Assembly: GCA_039621445.1 (NCBI GenBank)
Contig: CP154956.1
Location: forward strand, 79,108,474 to 79,172,473
Direction: 5' to 3'
Length of the DNA stretch: 64,000 nucleotides
Origin: Euglena gracilis
Lineage: Eukaryota; Euglenida; Euglenophyceae; Euglenales
Shown: one piece after another, positions 1-46,141 of the stretch
Layout of the letters: each line of letters begins with the position of its first letter
Position numbering within the stretch: position 1 is the first letter of the stretch
The notes under the pieces: generated by a model
What the model saw: the letters and a program-made list of their open reading frames with translations, nothing else
What the model was told of the DNA's origin: nothing
Database searches by the model: none
Program-made: the position numbers and the translations under genes

Positions 1-314
1 GTTAAATTTGTGTTCTTTGGCATCATTTCTACCAGAAGAAAAACACGCTTTTCTAAACCCCCCAAAATCGGTGTTTTTTTGAAGGCGCTTTTCTTGAATT
101 TCTTGAAAAAATTTTCATAGTTTGGGCCCGGACCCCAGAGGGTCATTTAGGGGGGGGGCAGTTTGGGGGGTAATGGTAGTTAGGAATCAAAAGTACAAAT
201 AATTTGTCCCAAATTCCTAGTTGGACTTATTTTTGGACCCAAATGGCACGCAAATTCCTGAAATTTCTAAAATTAATAACACAAATTTCTAAAAAGAGAG
301 GGGGGGTAGCTTTG
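1..314. other. AT-rich sequence with no gene
   Basis: No reading frame with exon-like codon bias is visible. The stretch contains scattered G runs, for example near 148-158, and nothing else I can support. Confidence 0.5.
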
Positions 315-535
315 GCCTGGGGGGTTGTGGGGGTCGACCATGGTCGGCCCATGGTCGCCTCAGTCGCCCTTGGTCGCCCTCGGTCGTGGGGGGTGGGGGA
401 CCGAGGGCGACCGAGCTTCGGTTGTGGGGGTCGACCAAGGGCGACCATGGTCGACCCCCACCCCACAACCGGACCCCCCTTTTGCAAGGTTGGTTGCCCT
501 CGGTCGACCCATGACCGGACACCCCTTCGAAGCCA
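315..535. repeat. GGTCGACC-rich dispersed repeat, copy 1
   Basis: The segment is built of short units around GGGGGTCGACCATGGTCG, GGTCGCC and CGAGGGCGACCGAG, present in both orientations so that it folds back on itself. A second copy with the same words lies at 2405-2565. The open frames through it (G/R/P-rich) exist only because the repeat lacks stop codons. I do not regard it as coding. Confidence 0.6.
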
Positions 536-820
536 TGTTACCCATCAATTGAAAGGTCTTCTCATGGGCTTTTGACAGATGGCCACAGAATTCAACCTTA
601 ACGCACGGAGCTCTTATTTTCAGCGATCGTGTATTCCGAGATTTGACGTCTTAATTTGTCGAATCCCACAGCTCAGGTGCCATACAACATGTCAATTGAA
701 AGCTCTCCCCAAGACCTTTTGGTACAAAACTCAGCCACACTTCACAGAGCTCTGAAAATTGGCGATCGCAATCCCTGTTTGAAAATTTGAAATTCCACTT
801 TTCAGCTGCATGTTGTCTAC
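536..820. other. unassigned AT-rich sequence
   Basis: No coding signal or recognisable repeat was seen here. It leads into the inverted-repeat element that begins at 821. Confidence 0.4.
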
Positions 821-1341
821 ATACTTGTAGTTAGTGCGACCGGAAAAAATGTTTCCGTGCGCCGCGACCACCGCAGAGAAGTTTTTTTTGTAACCGGCAG
901 CGCCGCGGCAAAAAATTTTCTGTGCGCCGCGAATGCCGCGCACAGAAAACACATGGTTTATGTGTACCGCGGAAACTTTTGAAGTTTGTGCCGCGACCAC
1001 CGCGGCAATTGTCTTTTTAAATTGTGTCCCAGATATACTTCCTTTCGGCCCCTTCCCCCACCTGGCTTCTTTGATATTTTCTCGACCATGGTGTGCGCCT
1101 TCCATCAATCTAATTGTTTCCACCAAAAAAATGTTGGGTGACGTTCTTGAGCTCTGGGCAGAATTTTTTTTTGTGCCGGAACCACCGCGGAAAAATTTTC
1201 CCCTTGCGCCGCGACCACCGCGGCAATAAATTTTGCTTGTGCCGCGACAGCCGCGGCGAAAATCTTTCTGTGCGCCGCGACCACTGCGGAATTTTTTTTT
1301 GCGCCGCGGCATGAGCGCCGCAGCGCACTAACTACAAGTAT
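821..1341. mobile_element. MITE-like element with 18-bp perfect terminal inverted repeats and GCCGCG iterons
   Basis: ATACTTGTAGTTAGTGCG at 821-838 is the exact reverse complement of 1324-1341. Between them lie about ten variants of a GCCGCGACCACCGCGG word alternating with A/T runs. The target duplication is unclear: reading the termini as ACTTGTAG...CTACAAGT leaves only an AT dinucleotide on both sides. The frame at 731-1312 on the minus strand (K/R/G-rich) is a translation of the iterons and is not a credible protein. Related GCCGCG iterons recur at 49998-50155 and 50640-50825. The class is unknown; no transposase is present. Confidence 0.7.
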
Positions 1342-1416
1342 GGTTGCCTATTGGTCGAAAGCTCTTCTCCAGGGCTTTCAGCAGATGTCCTTAGATTTCT
1401 GCCACGCTGCATGGTA

Positions 1417-1639
1417 ACCCCCCCCCCAAATTACACCCCCCCCCCCGGTGTGTTATTTGGGCACCCGAACTGGGGCCCCAGGGGGGGGGTGTGTTATTTG
1501 GGGGGGGGTGTTATTTTTACATGGAACACCAAAGGAAAACAGGGGGGGGGTGTTATTTGGGCGCTCGAAATCGGCCCCCGAGGGGGGGTGTGTTATTTGG
1601 GGGGGGTGTTATTTGGGGGGGTGTTATTGGGGGGGGGGT
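1417..1639. mobile_element. C-run-tipped TA-flanked short element, family alpha, copy 1
   Basis: The element starts ACCCCCCCC after a TA (1415-1416) and ends in GGGGGGGGT before a TA (1640-1641). Subterminal AAATTACACCCC/GTGTTATTTGGG words are repeated inside. It is almost identical to 60240-60459, including the words GGGCACCCGAACTGGGGCC and ACATGGAACACCAAAGG. The TA on both sides fits a Tc1/mariner- or PIF-like dinucleotide duplication, but no transposase is encoded. Confidence 0.65.
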
Positions 1640-1754
1640 TATTCTTTTTCAGAAAGTCCCCAAAATTGGCCAAAGAAATTATTGCACAAAAAACTGCAAT
1701 TTCTGGCTGAAGACCCCCCCCCAAAAAACTGCTCAAACATGATTACCATATGTC

Positions 1755-2040
1755 CAAAAACCCTCAAACAGTTGAGCAACAAAAGTTGTCCCCCAAAACG
1801 ATTTGGAAACACCACGAATTTTTGAAATTTTGGGCCCTCAAACAGTTGTGCAACAAAAGGTATTTGCCCCCCAAAACGGCTTGGAAACACAAGGGATTTT
1901 GTTATTTTGGGGCCCGCGAACAGTTGAGCAACAAAATGGATTTGCCCCCCAAAAGGACTTGGAAACGCAAGGGATTTTGTTTTTTTGGGGCCCGCGAATA
2001 GCTGAGCATCAAAGGGGATTTGCCCCCCCCAATACGGGTA
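1755..2040. repeat. 78-bp satellite, about 3.5 degenerate units
   Basis: The units read GTTGAGCAACAAAAGG, then CCCCCCAAAACG, then TTTTGTTATTTTGGGG. The same 78-bp unit forms the longer array at 4255-4850 and occurs as shorter pieces at 6115-6195 and 9155-9320. Apparent proteins on either strand are translations of the repeat. Confidence 0.75.
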
Positions 2041-2104
2041 GGAAATATTTTTGTTATTCTTCGGGGGTAGACCAAGGACCAGGCTTGCGCTTAGTCGGGT
2101 GCCT

Positions 2105-2395
2105 ACCCCACGGGGGGGGGGTGCTAGGGGCACCCCATAGCACCCGATCCGCCCCCCCCCCACGGGGGGGGGGGGGTAGGGTTTTGGGGGGTGCCTGCCC
2201 CTAGCAGGCACCCCCCTCCGACCCAGGCGCCGAAGGCGCCGGGGGCCCGGAAAAGGCCATTTTCAATGAAAATTTTCTGGGTCCGGCCCGGACCCCTATC
2301 CCCCCCGGGGGGGGGGGTGTGCCTGCTAGGGGCAGGCACCCTATAGCACCCACCCTCCCTCCCCCCCCGGTTGGTAAGCACAAGCATGCCAAGGA
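2105..2395. repeat. GCCTGCCCCTAGCAGGC fold-back repeat
   Basis: Inverted words such as GGTGCCTGCCCCTAGCAGGC and its complement sit between long C and G runs. A GGCGCCGAAGGCGCC hairpin lies near 2226-2240. Related words, including AGTAAGCACAAGCATG, recur at 58640-58712, and GCCTGCTATGGGCAGGC occurs near 39109-39125. Confidence 0.55.
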
Positions 2396-2404
2396 CGACC
2401 AACC

Positions 2405-2565
2405 TTGCAAAAAAGGGGGTTCGATTATGGGGGGGTCGACCATGGTTGCTCTCGGTCGACCCCCACAACCTTCTCGGTTGACCCCCCACGACCGAGGGCG
2501 ACCGAGGGCGACCGAGGCGACCGTGGGCCGACCATGGTCGACCCCCACAACCCCCCCCCCCTGCC
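2405..2565. repeat. GGTCGACC-rich dispersed repeat, copy 2
   Basis: It shares GGGGGTCGACCATGGT, CGACCGAGGGCGACCGAG and the terminal GGTCGACCCCCACAAC words with 315-535, largely in inverted order. It is followed by a C-rich tract at 2625-2695. Confidence 0.6.
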
Positions 2566-3454
2566 AAAACCAGGAGCCAAATTAGAGGAAAGAATGACAC
2601 AAGTCACGCATGACCTGCCGCAAAAACCCGTCCCCCCCCCCCCCCCCCGCCCCGCTACCCCCTCCCCCCCCATGCGACCCCAACACCCCCCATGATTGAC
2701 CATGATTGAGAAAAGGGGGGTCTGGTGGAACTGTGATACTTTGAGTTGTGGAACTTTGTGGAAGGGGTGGTACTTTGAGGTTTTTGAATTTTGAGGTGGG
2801 GTCATTTTTGGTCACAAAAGGTGAGGAAGGGGGGGTCCTGGACCCCCGGTGAGTTGGATCATTTGCACTAGGTCATGGGGGGGGTCTTTTTTTGGATAAT
2901 TTTTTTTTCGGTGCAAAACCTCGTGGTCTTTTTTTTGCTCAAAAAATTCGTAAAAAAACTTAAAAAGCCGTGCCAAAAGACAAGTTGGCAACCATGCCAC
3001 CCCCATGACTCTCGTGCGATTAATCAACTCATCGAAATAGTTTTTCTTTTGTGGGCAATCCTCTCTGTTCTTCTCAGATCCATCTGTCATGTGGTACAAT
3101 CATGCCTAACAAGGCATTGTGTGTCATATGTGGACACTAAGGCATGGCTTTGAAAAAGACGGCTTTGGAGCGTCAAAAGGAAGCCCAAGAAGAAGAGCAC
3201 CTCACTCAACGCCTCTTCAATGGCTCTTTGCTTGATGGAAGCAGATCTCATTCTGGTCTTCCCTGACACCATTTCAGATCAGATGTGATCTGTCAATAAC
3301 CAATATTTTCTAAGTCAAAGTATTTTCCTATTCTGCACACAGTTTGTCTGAATCAAAGGGTGGTCCGAGACCCTGGTGTCACACCCAGGTTTCTTTGCCA
3401 AAGCACCCCGGGGGGGGGTGCTTTGGGCAGGCCCCAGACGGTAGCCTGAGGGGG
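2566..3454. other. no gene recognised
   Basis: C-rich tract to 2695, then mixed T-rich sequence. No frame has the G/C-ending codons seen in real exons of this window. Confidence 0.4.
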
Positions 3455-3640
3455 GGGGTCCTGTTGAGTCGGTCGACTAGTCGATCGACCCTATTGTTGA
3501 GTCGGTCGTTTCCATTGTTGATTTGACCAATTGTTGAGTCAATCGACCAGTCGATAGACCCTGAAACACCCCCCCCCCCATAAGTACGTTAGACTGTTGA
3601 GTCGATCGACTAGTCGATCGACTCAACAGTCTAACGTACA
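3455..3640. repeat. GTCGATCGAC repeat with a 56-bp perfect palindrome
   Basis: TTGAGTCGGTCGACTAGTCGATCGAC words are repeated and end in a perfect, spacer-free palindrome at 3584-3639: a 28-bp arm beginning GTACGTTAGACTGTTGAG followed directly by its complement. A diverged copy lies at 6232-6350. Confidence 0.85.
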
Positions 3641-4254
3641 TATGGGGTGTGTGTTTAGGGTCGGTGGGTAAAATTTACTCACTTCTTAGGTCAAAATTGA
3701 ATTCTTGATCACGCAGGACAACAAAATGTCCCATACTGTATATGTTCCACTCATTGCGTCGAGAAGCTTGAGAAACAAAAAGGATTTTAGCCATTTTTGA
3801 GCTTTTTTCGGGTCAAAAAATAGATGTGTCCAAAATATCTCAGAAATGAAGCAAAATCAAAGGAACCTAAATTGAAGCCCTTAAAGTGCCCTATCTAAGA
3901 GTGTTCTGATTCCCCCGCAACTCCCCACCTAGCCTGAGTTAGGGCCTTTTCAGCCAAATTTGGCCATTTTGTACAGGTTTGCCCCATTTGACTCAGCTGT
4001 GTTCGAACATTTTGGGTAAAAAAAGTCGAAAAATCAATTTTTTTTGCCCGAAACCATGTTTTTGGGGCCTCCCGGACCCGGCAAACCTGTTTTTGAGCCC
4101 AAAATGAGCGTTTTTCAACCCCCCGGCGCCGTTTTGGGCCTGAAACCAATGGACTTTGGGTCAAAAACGGGTCAAAAAGTCGGGAAAAAAATTGGCCGAA
4201 ACGATGTTTTTTGGCCTCCCGGACCCAGGAACCCTGATTTTGAGCCCAAAATAA
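3641..4254. other. no gene recognised
   Basis: AT-rich sequence leading into a region of repeated GGCCTCCCGGACCCGG and TTTTGAGCCCAAAAT words that precedes the 78-bp array. Confidence 0.4.
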
Positions 4255-4850
4255 ACAACCAATTTTGTTATTTTGGGGCCCTCCGACAGTTGAGCAACAA
4301 AAGGGATTTGCCCCCCAAAACGATTTGGTAACACAAGGAATTTTGTTATTTTGGGGCCCTCCAGCAGTTGAGCAACAAAAAGGATTGGCTCCCAAAACAA
4401 GTTGGTAACACAAGGGATTTTGGAATTTTGGGGCCCTGCAACAAGCCCCAGGAAACCTGATTTTGAGCCCAAAATAAACAACCAATTTTGTTATTTTGGG
4501 ACCCTCCAACAGTTGAGCAACAAAAGGGATTTCTTCCCCAAAACGATTTGGTAACACAAGGGATTTTGTTATTTTGGGGCCCTCCAACAGTTGAGCAACA
4601 AAAGGGATTTGCCCCCCAAAACGAATTGGTAGCACAAGGGATTTTGTTATTTTTGGGGCCCTCCAACAGTTGAGCAACAAAAGTGATTTCCCCCCCAAAA
4701 CGACTTGGTAACACAAGGTATTTTGTTATTTTGGGGCCCTCCACCGATTGAGCAACAAAAGGGATTTACCCCCCAAAACGATTTGGTAACACAAGGGATT
4801 TTGTTATTTTGGGGGCCATTCACCGATTGAGCAACAAAAGGGATTCCCCC
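4255..4850. repeat. 78-bp satellite array, about seven units
   Basis: Units start TTGAGCAACAAAAGGGATTT and contain CCCCCCAAAACGATTTGG and TTTTGTTATTTTGGGG. Consecutive starts at 4290 and 4368 give a period of 78 bp. One unit is interrupted at 4438-4475 by the GAGCCCAAAATAAACAACC word also present at 4233-4260. Confidence 0.85.
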
Positions 4851-6110
4851 CCCCCCCACAACACAAACCCCCCACACCGCCACAAACCCAACCCCCCAAC
4901 AACACACATTCCCCCCCCAACCAACACACCCCCACTAAACCCCCCCCATCCGCTTATTCTCACCCCCCCCCCCCAAACAGCAAAGTCCCCCACCCACCCC
5001 CCCCCCCCCCAACTCCCATTGCCCCCCCAAGGCCACCCCGACCACCCTGCCGACTCACCCCCCCATAACCACAGACACACGAGAGCACACCCCCCCCAAG
5101 CCTGGGCCCCCCAAAAAACAACCTCCCACACAAAAATGGTCCCCCCCCCCCAACCCCCCCCCCCCAAGACCCCACAACAACCCCAACGGGTAATAATGTA
5201 GGCACAAACCCATCACAACAATCATTCAACCCATCACAATCGAGAAATTCAACAACCCCACCCCCCCGCATCCCCCCCCACCCACGAACCCCCCACCCCC
5301 CCAAGGCCACCCCCCCCCAGCCCCCAAACCAACCCCCCCGACCACGCCGCACCCCCCCCCCAACCACCCCCAACCCAGCACCACCGCCCCCACCCCCACC
5401 ACCCCGCCCCCCCACCCACCCCCTGGGTGGCCCCAACACCCCCCCCACCCTCCCCCCCCACACCCCCAACCCCCCCAATTATGCCGACCCCCCAGACCCC
5501 CGCCCCACCCCCCCAGCCAACACCCCCACCACCCCCCCCCCACCCCACCCCCCCCCGGCCCCCACCACCACCCAACCACACCACCCCCCCCCCCCCCCCC
5601 CCCCACCCCCCAATACCCAAACCCCCCCCAACCCCCCACCCCCCAAACCCAGGGAACCCCAACAACTTTATACCCCACACCCCACCCCCGCCCCGCCAGG
5701 GCCACCCCCGAACCCACCCCACAGAACACCCAAAGTGCACACGGGGGGCGTAACCACCCCCACCCCAACCCCCCCACCTCAAATTCCACCCCCCGACTCA
5801 CCCCACCCGCCCCCCGCTCCCCCCGCCACCCAAGCCACACCCCCCACCCCCGACCCCCCATAACCAAGCAACCCCCCACCACCGCATTTGAACCCCCAGC
5901 CCCCCCACCCCCCGGGCCCCCCCCCCCCCCCCCCCCCAAACTTATTTTCCACAAACCTCCCACCCCCCCCACCCGCCCCAACCCCCCAACCCCACCGAGC
6001 AACATTCCCCCAATTTTCGTTGCCCACGAAAAACCGCACTTAACCACGGCCCCCCCCGCCCCCCCCCCCGGGGCCCCCCACCCCCCCGCCCCAACTCCCC
6101 AGCGATTGGT
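4850..6110. repeat. 1.26-kb C-rich, almost G-free tract
   Basis: The plus strand consists almost only of C with A and few T; long stretches contain no G at all. The opposite strand is therefore a dense series of G runs. Every long frame through it (Pro/His/Thr on plus, Gly/Trp/Val on minus) is compositional and none shows domain structure. It follows the satellite directly and grades back into one satellite piece at 6115-6195. Confidence 0.85.
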
Positions 6111-6114
6111 CCGG

Positions 6115-6195
6115 ATTTTGGAATTTTGGGACCCTCCAACAGTTCCGCAACAAATGGGATTTGACCCCAAAATGGCTTGGTAACATGAGGGATTC
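6115..6195. repeat. single 78-bp satellite unit
   Basis: It carries TTTTGGAATTTTGGGACCCTCCAACAG and CAACAAATGGGATTT words of the unit at 4255-4850, with more substitutions. Confidence 0.6.
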
Positions 6196-6231
6196 ATTGA
6201 TAAATGCACAAACACACCCTCCAAAATCTCA

Positions 6232-6360
6232 TCAGACTGTTGAGTTGGTCGACTAGTTGATCGACTCAACAATTAGTCGACCGGCTGGTCGATCGATTTT
6301 TTATCAACAGGACCCACCCCCCTTGCATCACCGACTAGTCGATCGACTCAACAGGACCCC
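6232..6360. repeat. GTCGATCGAC repeat, second copy
   Basis: ACTGTTGAGTTGGTCGACTAG and later GACTAGTCGATCGACTCAAC match the palindromic repeat at 3455-3640, here with mismatches that break perfect symmetry. Confidence 0.65.
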
Positions 6361-8984
6361 CCCCCCCCATCAGGCTAAGTCGGTGAGCCCTTTGGGCGGG
6401 CAAGGGGTTGGGTGGGCACTTTCAACCCCGGGGGGGGGGGGTCGTGTTATAGCTCACCCCCCGGCGGCCATTTTCAAAGGAATTTTGGCTGGGTCAGCAA
6501 ACACAGGGGTCAAGAAATGACCACCCCCCAAGGCACCCCACAAGGCACCCCCCGGGGTTGGTAAAATGAAGCCTAGTCACACCCAAGCCTGTTGATCAAA
6601 TTTTCATTCTCTGCCGACCTCCATTTGGGTGACAAAATTGGTCCCCCCAGTCATCATATGTGCAGTCGAGAAAGTTGTTACCACCCACCTCAGGGGTTTG
6701 GGTCATCCCCCTGGAGAGGTTGGTGCCACACCTCCCGGGGTCAAGGTTCGGGCTTCATTGTGCTGCAGCTTGCCAAAAGTGGCAAGCTCTTCTGCCATGC
6801 ATTGTTTGTTTTATATTGGTTTTTTTTTGCATGAGGAGACCAGCTTCCAGGATGGAAGCTCAATTGATGGCGCATCCATGCTCAGCATTACCAATTTGCT
6901 TGCATCAGCATCACGAACAGACCACCATGATCGCAAACCGGTGGGATTTGGACTCAGAGCCGACACAACTTTTGTGCAAACCCTTGACCTTCAAATTAGC
7001 CGCAGCCTCACAAAGGTGTCTTGCCAACCACTGCTCCAGCTGGACCAGGCTTTTGCTCAAGGGTTCACATTACCCCCCACTTCCCGGGGGGGGGGGGCTC
7101 ACCTACAACCAGTCCAAATTTGGTCGGTGAAAATGTTGGTCGACCCAGAGCGGTCAACTTCCAAAGGGGGTCGGCAGTAGAGTTTGGCCCCAAGACCGTC
7201 CCTCCCCTCCCAAAAAAATGCAAAAACGGACCAAACCTCCTAAGGGCATCTACTGGCTAGCCGTTTTGTTGCATACACGAAAAAACCACAAGCTACACCC
7301 CCGGGGGGGGTCCGGGGAAAAAATTTCCTCCGGCTGCACAATTTGGGTGTTTTACACAATTGCCCTTTGAAAATTCAATGGAGTGCATCTTTTCCATTGC
7401 ACGGTGTATGGCTTTTTTCATTGTGCAAAAATAAAATGACGGAGTGCAATTTTTTTCAGAACAAGTGAAAACATTTTTGGGGCGCAGTGCAAAGAATTTT
7501 TGAGACCTTTGGACAAAATTTTTTGAGGGCGCCAGGCAAAAATTTTGACAGGCTGGGGTAAACATTTCAGACACTACAGTCCCTGGGCGTAAATTCCCCC
7601 CCCCCCGAAAATTCCCCCCCTGAAATTTCGTTATTTTCCTGGATTTGCAAAAGGCTCCGAAACGGTTGAAAATCCCCCCCCCTCAGCCCCAGAGGAACGG
7701 CAAAGGCAGGTGGGTTGGGACTTTTTTTTTTATACATGCAAGGGCAGCACAGCTTCACCACTTGCATGGCCCCCGGGGTCGAGGACATCTTTTGGTTTTT
7801 TTTTGTCCATTGAACCATCCTCTGTATCTTTATGTGTGCCCTGCCTCCGGTTCAGGATCTTTTGCCCGGTTGTGTGTTGCGTGTGGAATACCATACCAAT
7901 CCCACAACATACATTGCAAATGAATGTTGACTGTGGAGGGACGGGGCAAAGTGTCCCAAACGGCCGAACCCCCCCCCCCCTGGTCAAGAGCCCAAAAAAC
8001 CCTCCCTGGGGGGAATTTACGCCCAAGGACTGTAGGTGGAGGATGAGGTTATGGGTTGTGGTTGGAATTTTTTTTGACCCCAACTTGGCTGCATTTTTTG
8101 CCTGAATTTTTGTTGTTTGCCCTGACCAGGTTTTGTGTAGTGCTAAGCTCTTTTCCTGCCTAACGGTCCGGTCCCATGAGCTGGCATCTGTTTGCTAGCC
8201 CAGGCCCAGGGCAGAACGGGAATCGGCCAAACAGCCAGGGTGGTGGGTCGGTTGGGGGGGGTCGACCACCCCCCCACTCCTTGCATGGTTTTTCCCGGCC
8301 TTTGGCGCTGGGGAAAATATCTGTGAAAATGCTGTGGTTGGTGGGGTCGACCCCCCCCCCCCACCAGGCGTTCCCGTTCTTTCCTTCCCAAGCCCGGTGG
8401 CGCAATTTCTCCTGGAGTTTCGGAGAAATCAGAGTTCCATCAAATAGGACTTTGTTAGGGTTTCGATTTCGGCCCAATGATTTCTTTTCATTCTCTCTTT
8501 GGAGATATTTTGAAACTCTATTTTTTTTTGACCCCAAAATGGCCGAAACACGCTGTATTTGGGGCCCTGAGGTTTGATTTCGGCACCCAATGATTTCTTT
8601 TGATTCCCCACAAATGTTGTGATATTTTGAAAATATCATTTTTTCACCCCAAAATGGCACTCAAAAGTGGCTACCCTCAAAGTGTCCCCACCCCAAAGAG
8701 GCCAGAAAATTTTGGCAAGGCTTGGCTTTCCCTCTCAAAGTGACCATTTTCTTTTGGCACCTTTGGCGCCGAAGGCAGTTGACCTCCCCCCCCCCAAAGT
8801 CAGTTTCTTTGGCCATTTTTTTGGGATGACAATTTTTCCAGCAAAAAAAATGTTGGGAAACTCAATCCAATTTTTTTTCGGTCATTTTGGGGTTTTCAAA
8901 ATTCTTTTTCACCCGGCAGGGGGGGGGGCAGCAGGGGGGGGTGGTAGCCTTGCCGTGGGGGGGGGTTCTGGGGGGTACGTACCT
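6361..8984. other. no gene recognised; scattered C/G runs
   Basis: The longest plus frame (6629-7180) has no exon-like codon bias, no domain I recognise and no supporting splice context. 7560-8150 carries a few repeated C/G-run words. I see nothing else that can be annotated. Confidence 0.4.
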
Positions 8985-9570
8985 GGTACAAGTCGCGAAC
9001 CTGGTACAAGCAGGTACGCGACAGGTCCTGGGGGGGGGGGTACGTACTAGGGTCGACCCCCCCACACCAGCACTGACAAGGCCTATGTCTAAACAGGTAC
9101 GTACCCCCCCAGGACCTGCGTGTATCTGTACAGGTACAAGCAGGTACACGATAGGTATTGTTATTTTGGGACCCCCCAACAATTGAGCAACAAAAGGTAT
9201 TTGCCCCCCAAAACGACTTGGAAAAACAAGGGGTTTTGCTATTTTGGGCCCTCCCAAAAGTTGAGCAACAAAAGGGATTTGCCGTCCAAAATGACTTGTA
9301 AACACAAGGGATTTTGTTATTCGTTCAGACAAAGGTCTTGTCGGCATCGGTGTTGGTGGAACCCCCCTAGGACCTTTGTGTACCCCCCCCCCCAGGACCT
9401 GCGTGCACCTGTATAGGTACAACAGGTATTGGGGGGGTACGTACCTATTTGGACATAGGCCTTGTCGGCGCTGGTGTGGGGGGGGTACGTACCCCCCCAG
9501 GACCTGCGTGTACCCCCCCACGACCTAACATGTACAACAGGTCGTGGGGGGTACGTACCCCAGGTATGTA
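8985..9570. repeat. GGTACGTACC / CCAGGACCTGCGTGTA repeat enclosing two satellite units
   Basis: GGTACGTACC, itself a palindrome, and CCCAGGACCTGCGTGTA(C) occur repeatedly in both orientations. Two 78-bp satellite units (9155-9320) sit inside, which suggests insertion of one repeat into the other. Confidence 0.65.
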
Positions 9571-10697
9571 CCCTCCAGAACCCCCCCCTCCCACGCCGCG
9601 ACCGACACCCTAGGCCAGGGGGGTGGGGCGAAGGTCAGCAAGATGGTGGCCACTTTTCCAACACCAACAAATAGCCACAGAACAAGCTGAAATTCTGCCA
9701 TTTCCTGGGCATGAGGAGACTCTTTATGATAAGGTTGCAGCTGCAATTGTTTTCATATTTTGGTTCAGTTTTTGGTCTGGAAACCTAATTCTGTTCATCA
9801 TTTTCGAGAAAATGAGTCCAAATATGGGCTGACATTGTGGTGAATGCTCCTGCGCTATTTCGACCCCCCCAAACGACATGGCAAGGCGCTTCCAATGGAG
9901 TTTTGAGTGGTTTTTAAGTCTGCTTGTAAGGTACATGCAGTGCTTTTTGCCAAAAAAATCATCATTCACTCTATCTGGCTCTGTCTCTCCATTTTAACAA
10001 ACTGCACTCATTGTTTTTTGAGCAGTGCATGCGTAATGGTCAAGATTTCTCACAACCATGAATGCCCAGAACCTTTCGGACCGGACCAGGCATTCTTCCG
10101 CTGGTCCAGAAGGGGGGGGTACACCGCACCACCCCACCTAAACAGTGGAGCAGTCCAGGTCACCGATTTTTGTCTGGACCATATCAAAGGGTCAAATTTT
10201 TGTTTCCCAAACTCACCTGAAAATCCCGTTTTTGGGGCACTTTTGGGGATTTTTTTTTGCCAAAAATGCAAGTGCGGTGCGAAGCATTCCTGAAGCATTT
10301 ATTGTGGAAAAAAAGCATGTGCAAACTTGGAAAAGATTTGAGACTTGCACTTTTTTTTCCCAGCTGGATGCGTTATTGCCACACAAGGGGGCTGTCATTG
10401 ATGGTTTGAGGAGGAGGTTGAGGGTTAATCAAAATGTATTTTGCTTGTCTGAGACTGAAAACCATGTCGGGCAAGCTCTTGCTCTACTGTGCAGATTTGG
10501 AAATGTTCCACAGCCAACGATCCACTCCCCATTGACTCCATGACTGCAGTACTTGGGAAGTAGGTGACTCTTTTTAAAAAAGTGACTGATTGGTTTTGTT
10601 CAGAGTGGAAAGTGACCCTCCCTCCCCCACGAGGGTCAGTAAGCCATGGCATGCAGACCAACACCGGGGGGTCAAGGATCCCAGAATTTGCACCCAC
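9571..10697. other. no gene recognised upstream of the large gene
   Basis: T-rich sequence without exon-like frames. If the large gene begins at 10846, its promoter would lie here, but I see no motif I can name. Confidence 0.35.
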
Positions 10698-10838
10698 CGA
10701 CAAAGGTCGGAGCGACAGACCGACAAAGGTCGGAGCGACAGACCGACAAAGGTCGGAGCGACAGACCGACAAAGGTCGGAGCGACAGACCGACAAAAGTC
10801 GGAGCGACAGACCGACAAAGGTCGGAGCGACAGACCGC
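10698..10838. repeat. 23-bp tandem repeat, six copies
   Basis: CGACAAAGGTCGGAGCGACAGAC starts at 10698, 10721, 10744, 10767, 10790 and 10813, nearly without change (one G-to-A). Because 23 is not a multiple of 3, all three forward frames stay open and give the same 23-residue period. It ends 13 bp before the likely splice acceptor of the first exon (CAG at 10849-10851). Confidence 0.9.
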
Positions 10839-10845
10839 CACGTCT

Positions 10846-46141
<35,296 letters not shown>

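Noticed and set aside
5226-6272. 348-codon Gly/Trp/Val frame on the minus strand
   Set aside because: It is the complement of the C-rich G-free tract and has no domain or codon bias beyond base composition.
6629-7180. 183-codon frame as a possible gene
   Set aside because: Third positions are unbiased, it contains G/C-run repeat words, and no domain or splice context supports it.
10698-10838. CRISPR-like array
   Set aside because: The 23-bp units are directly adjacent with no spacers, and the context is eukaryotic.
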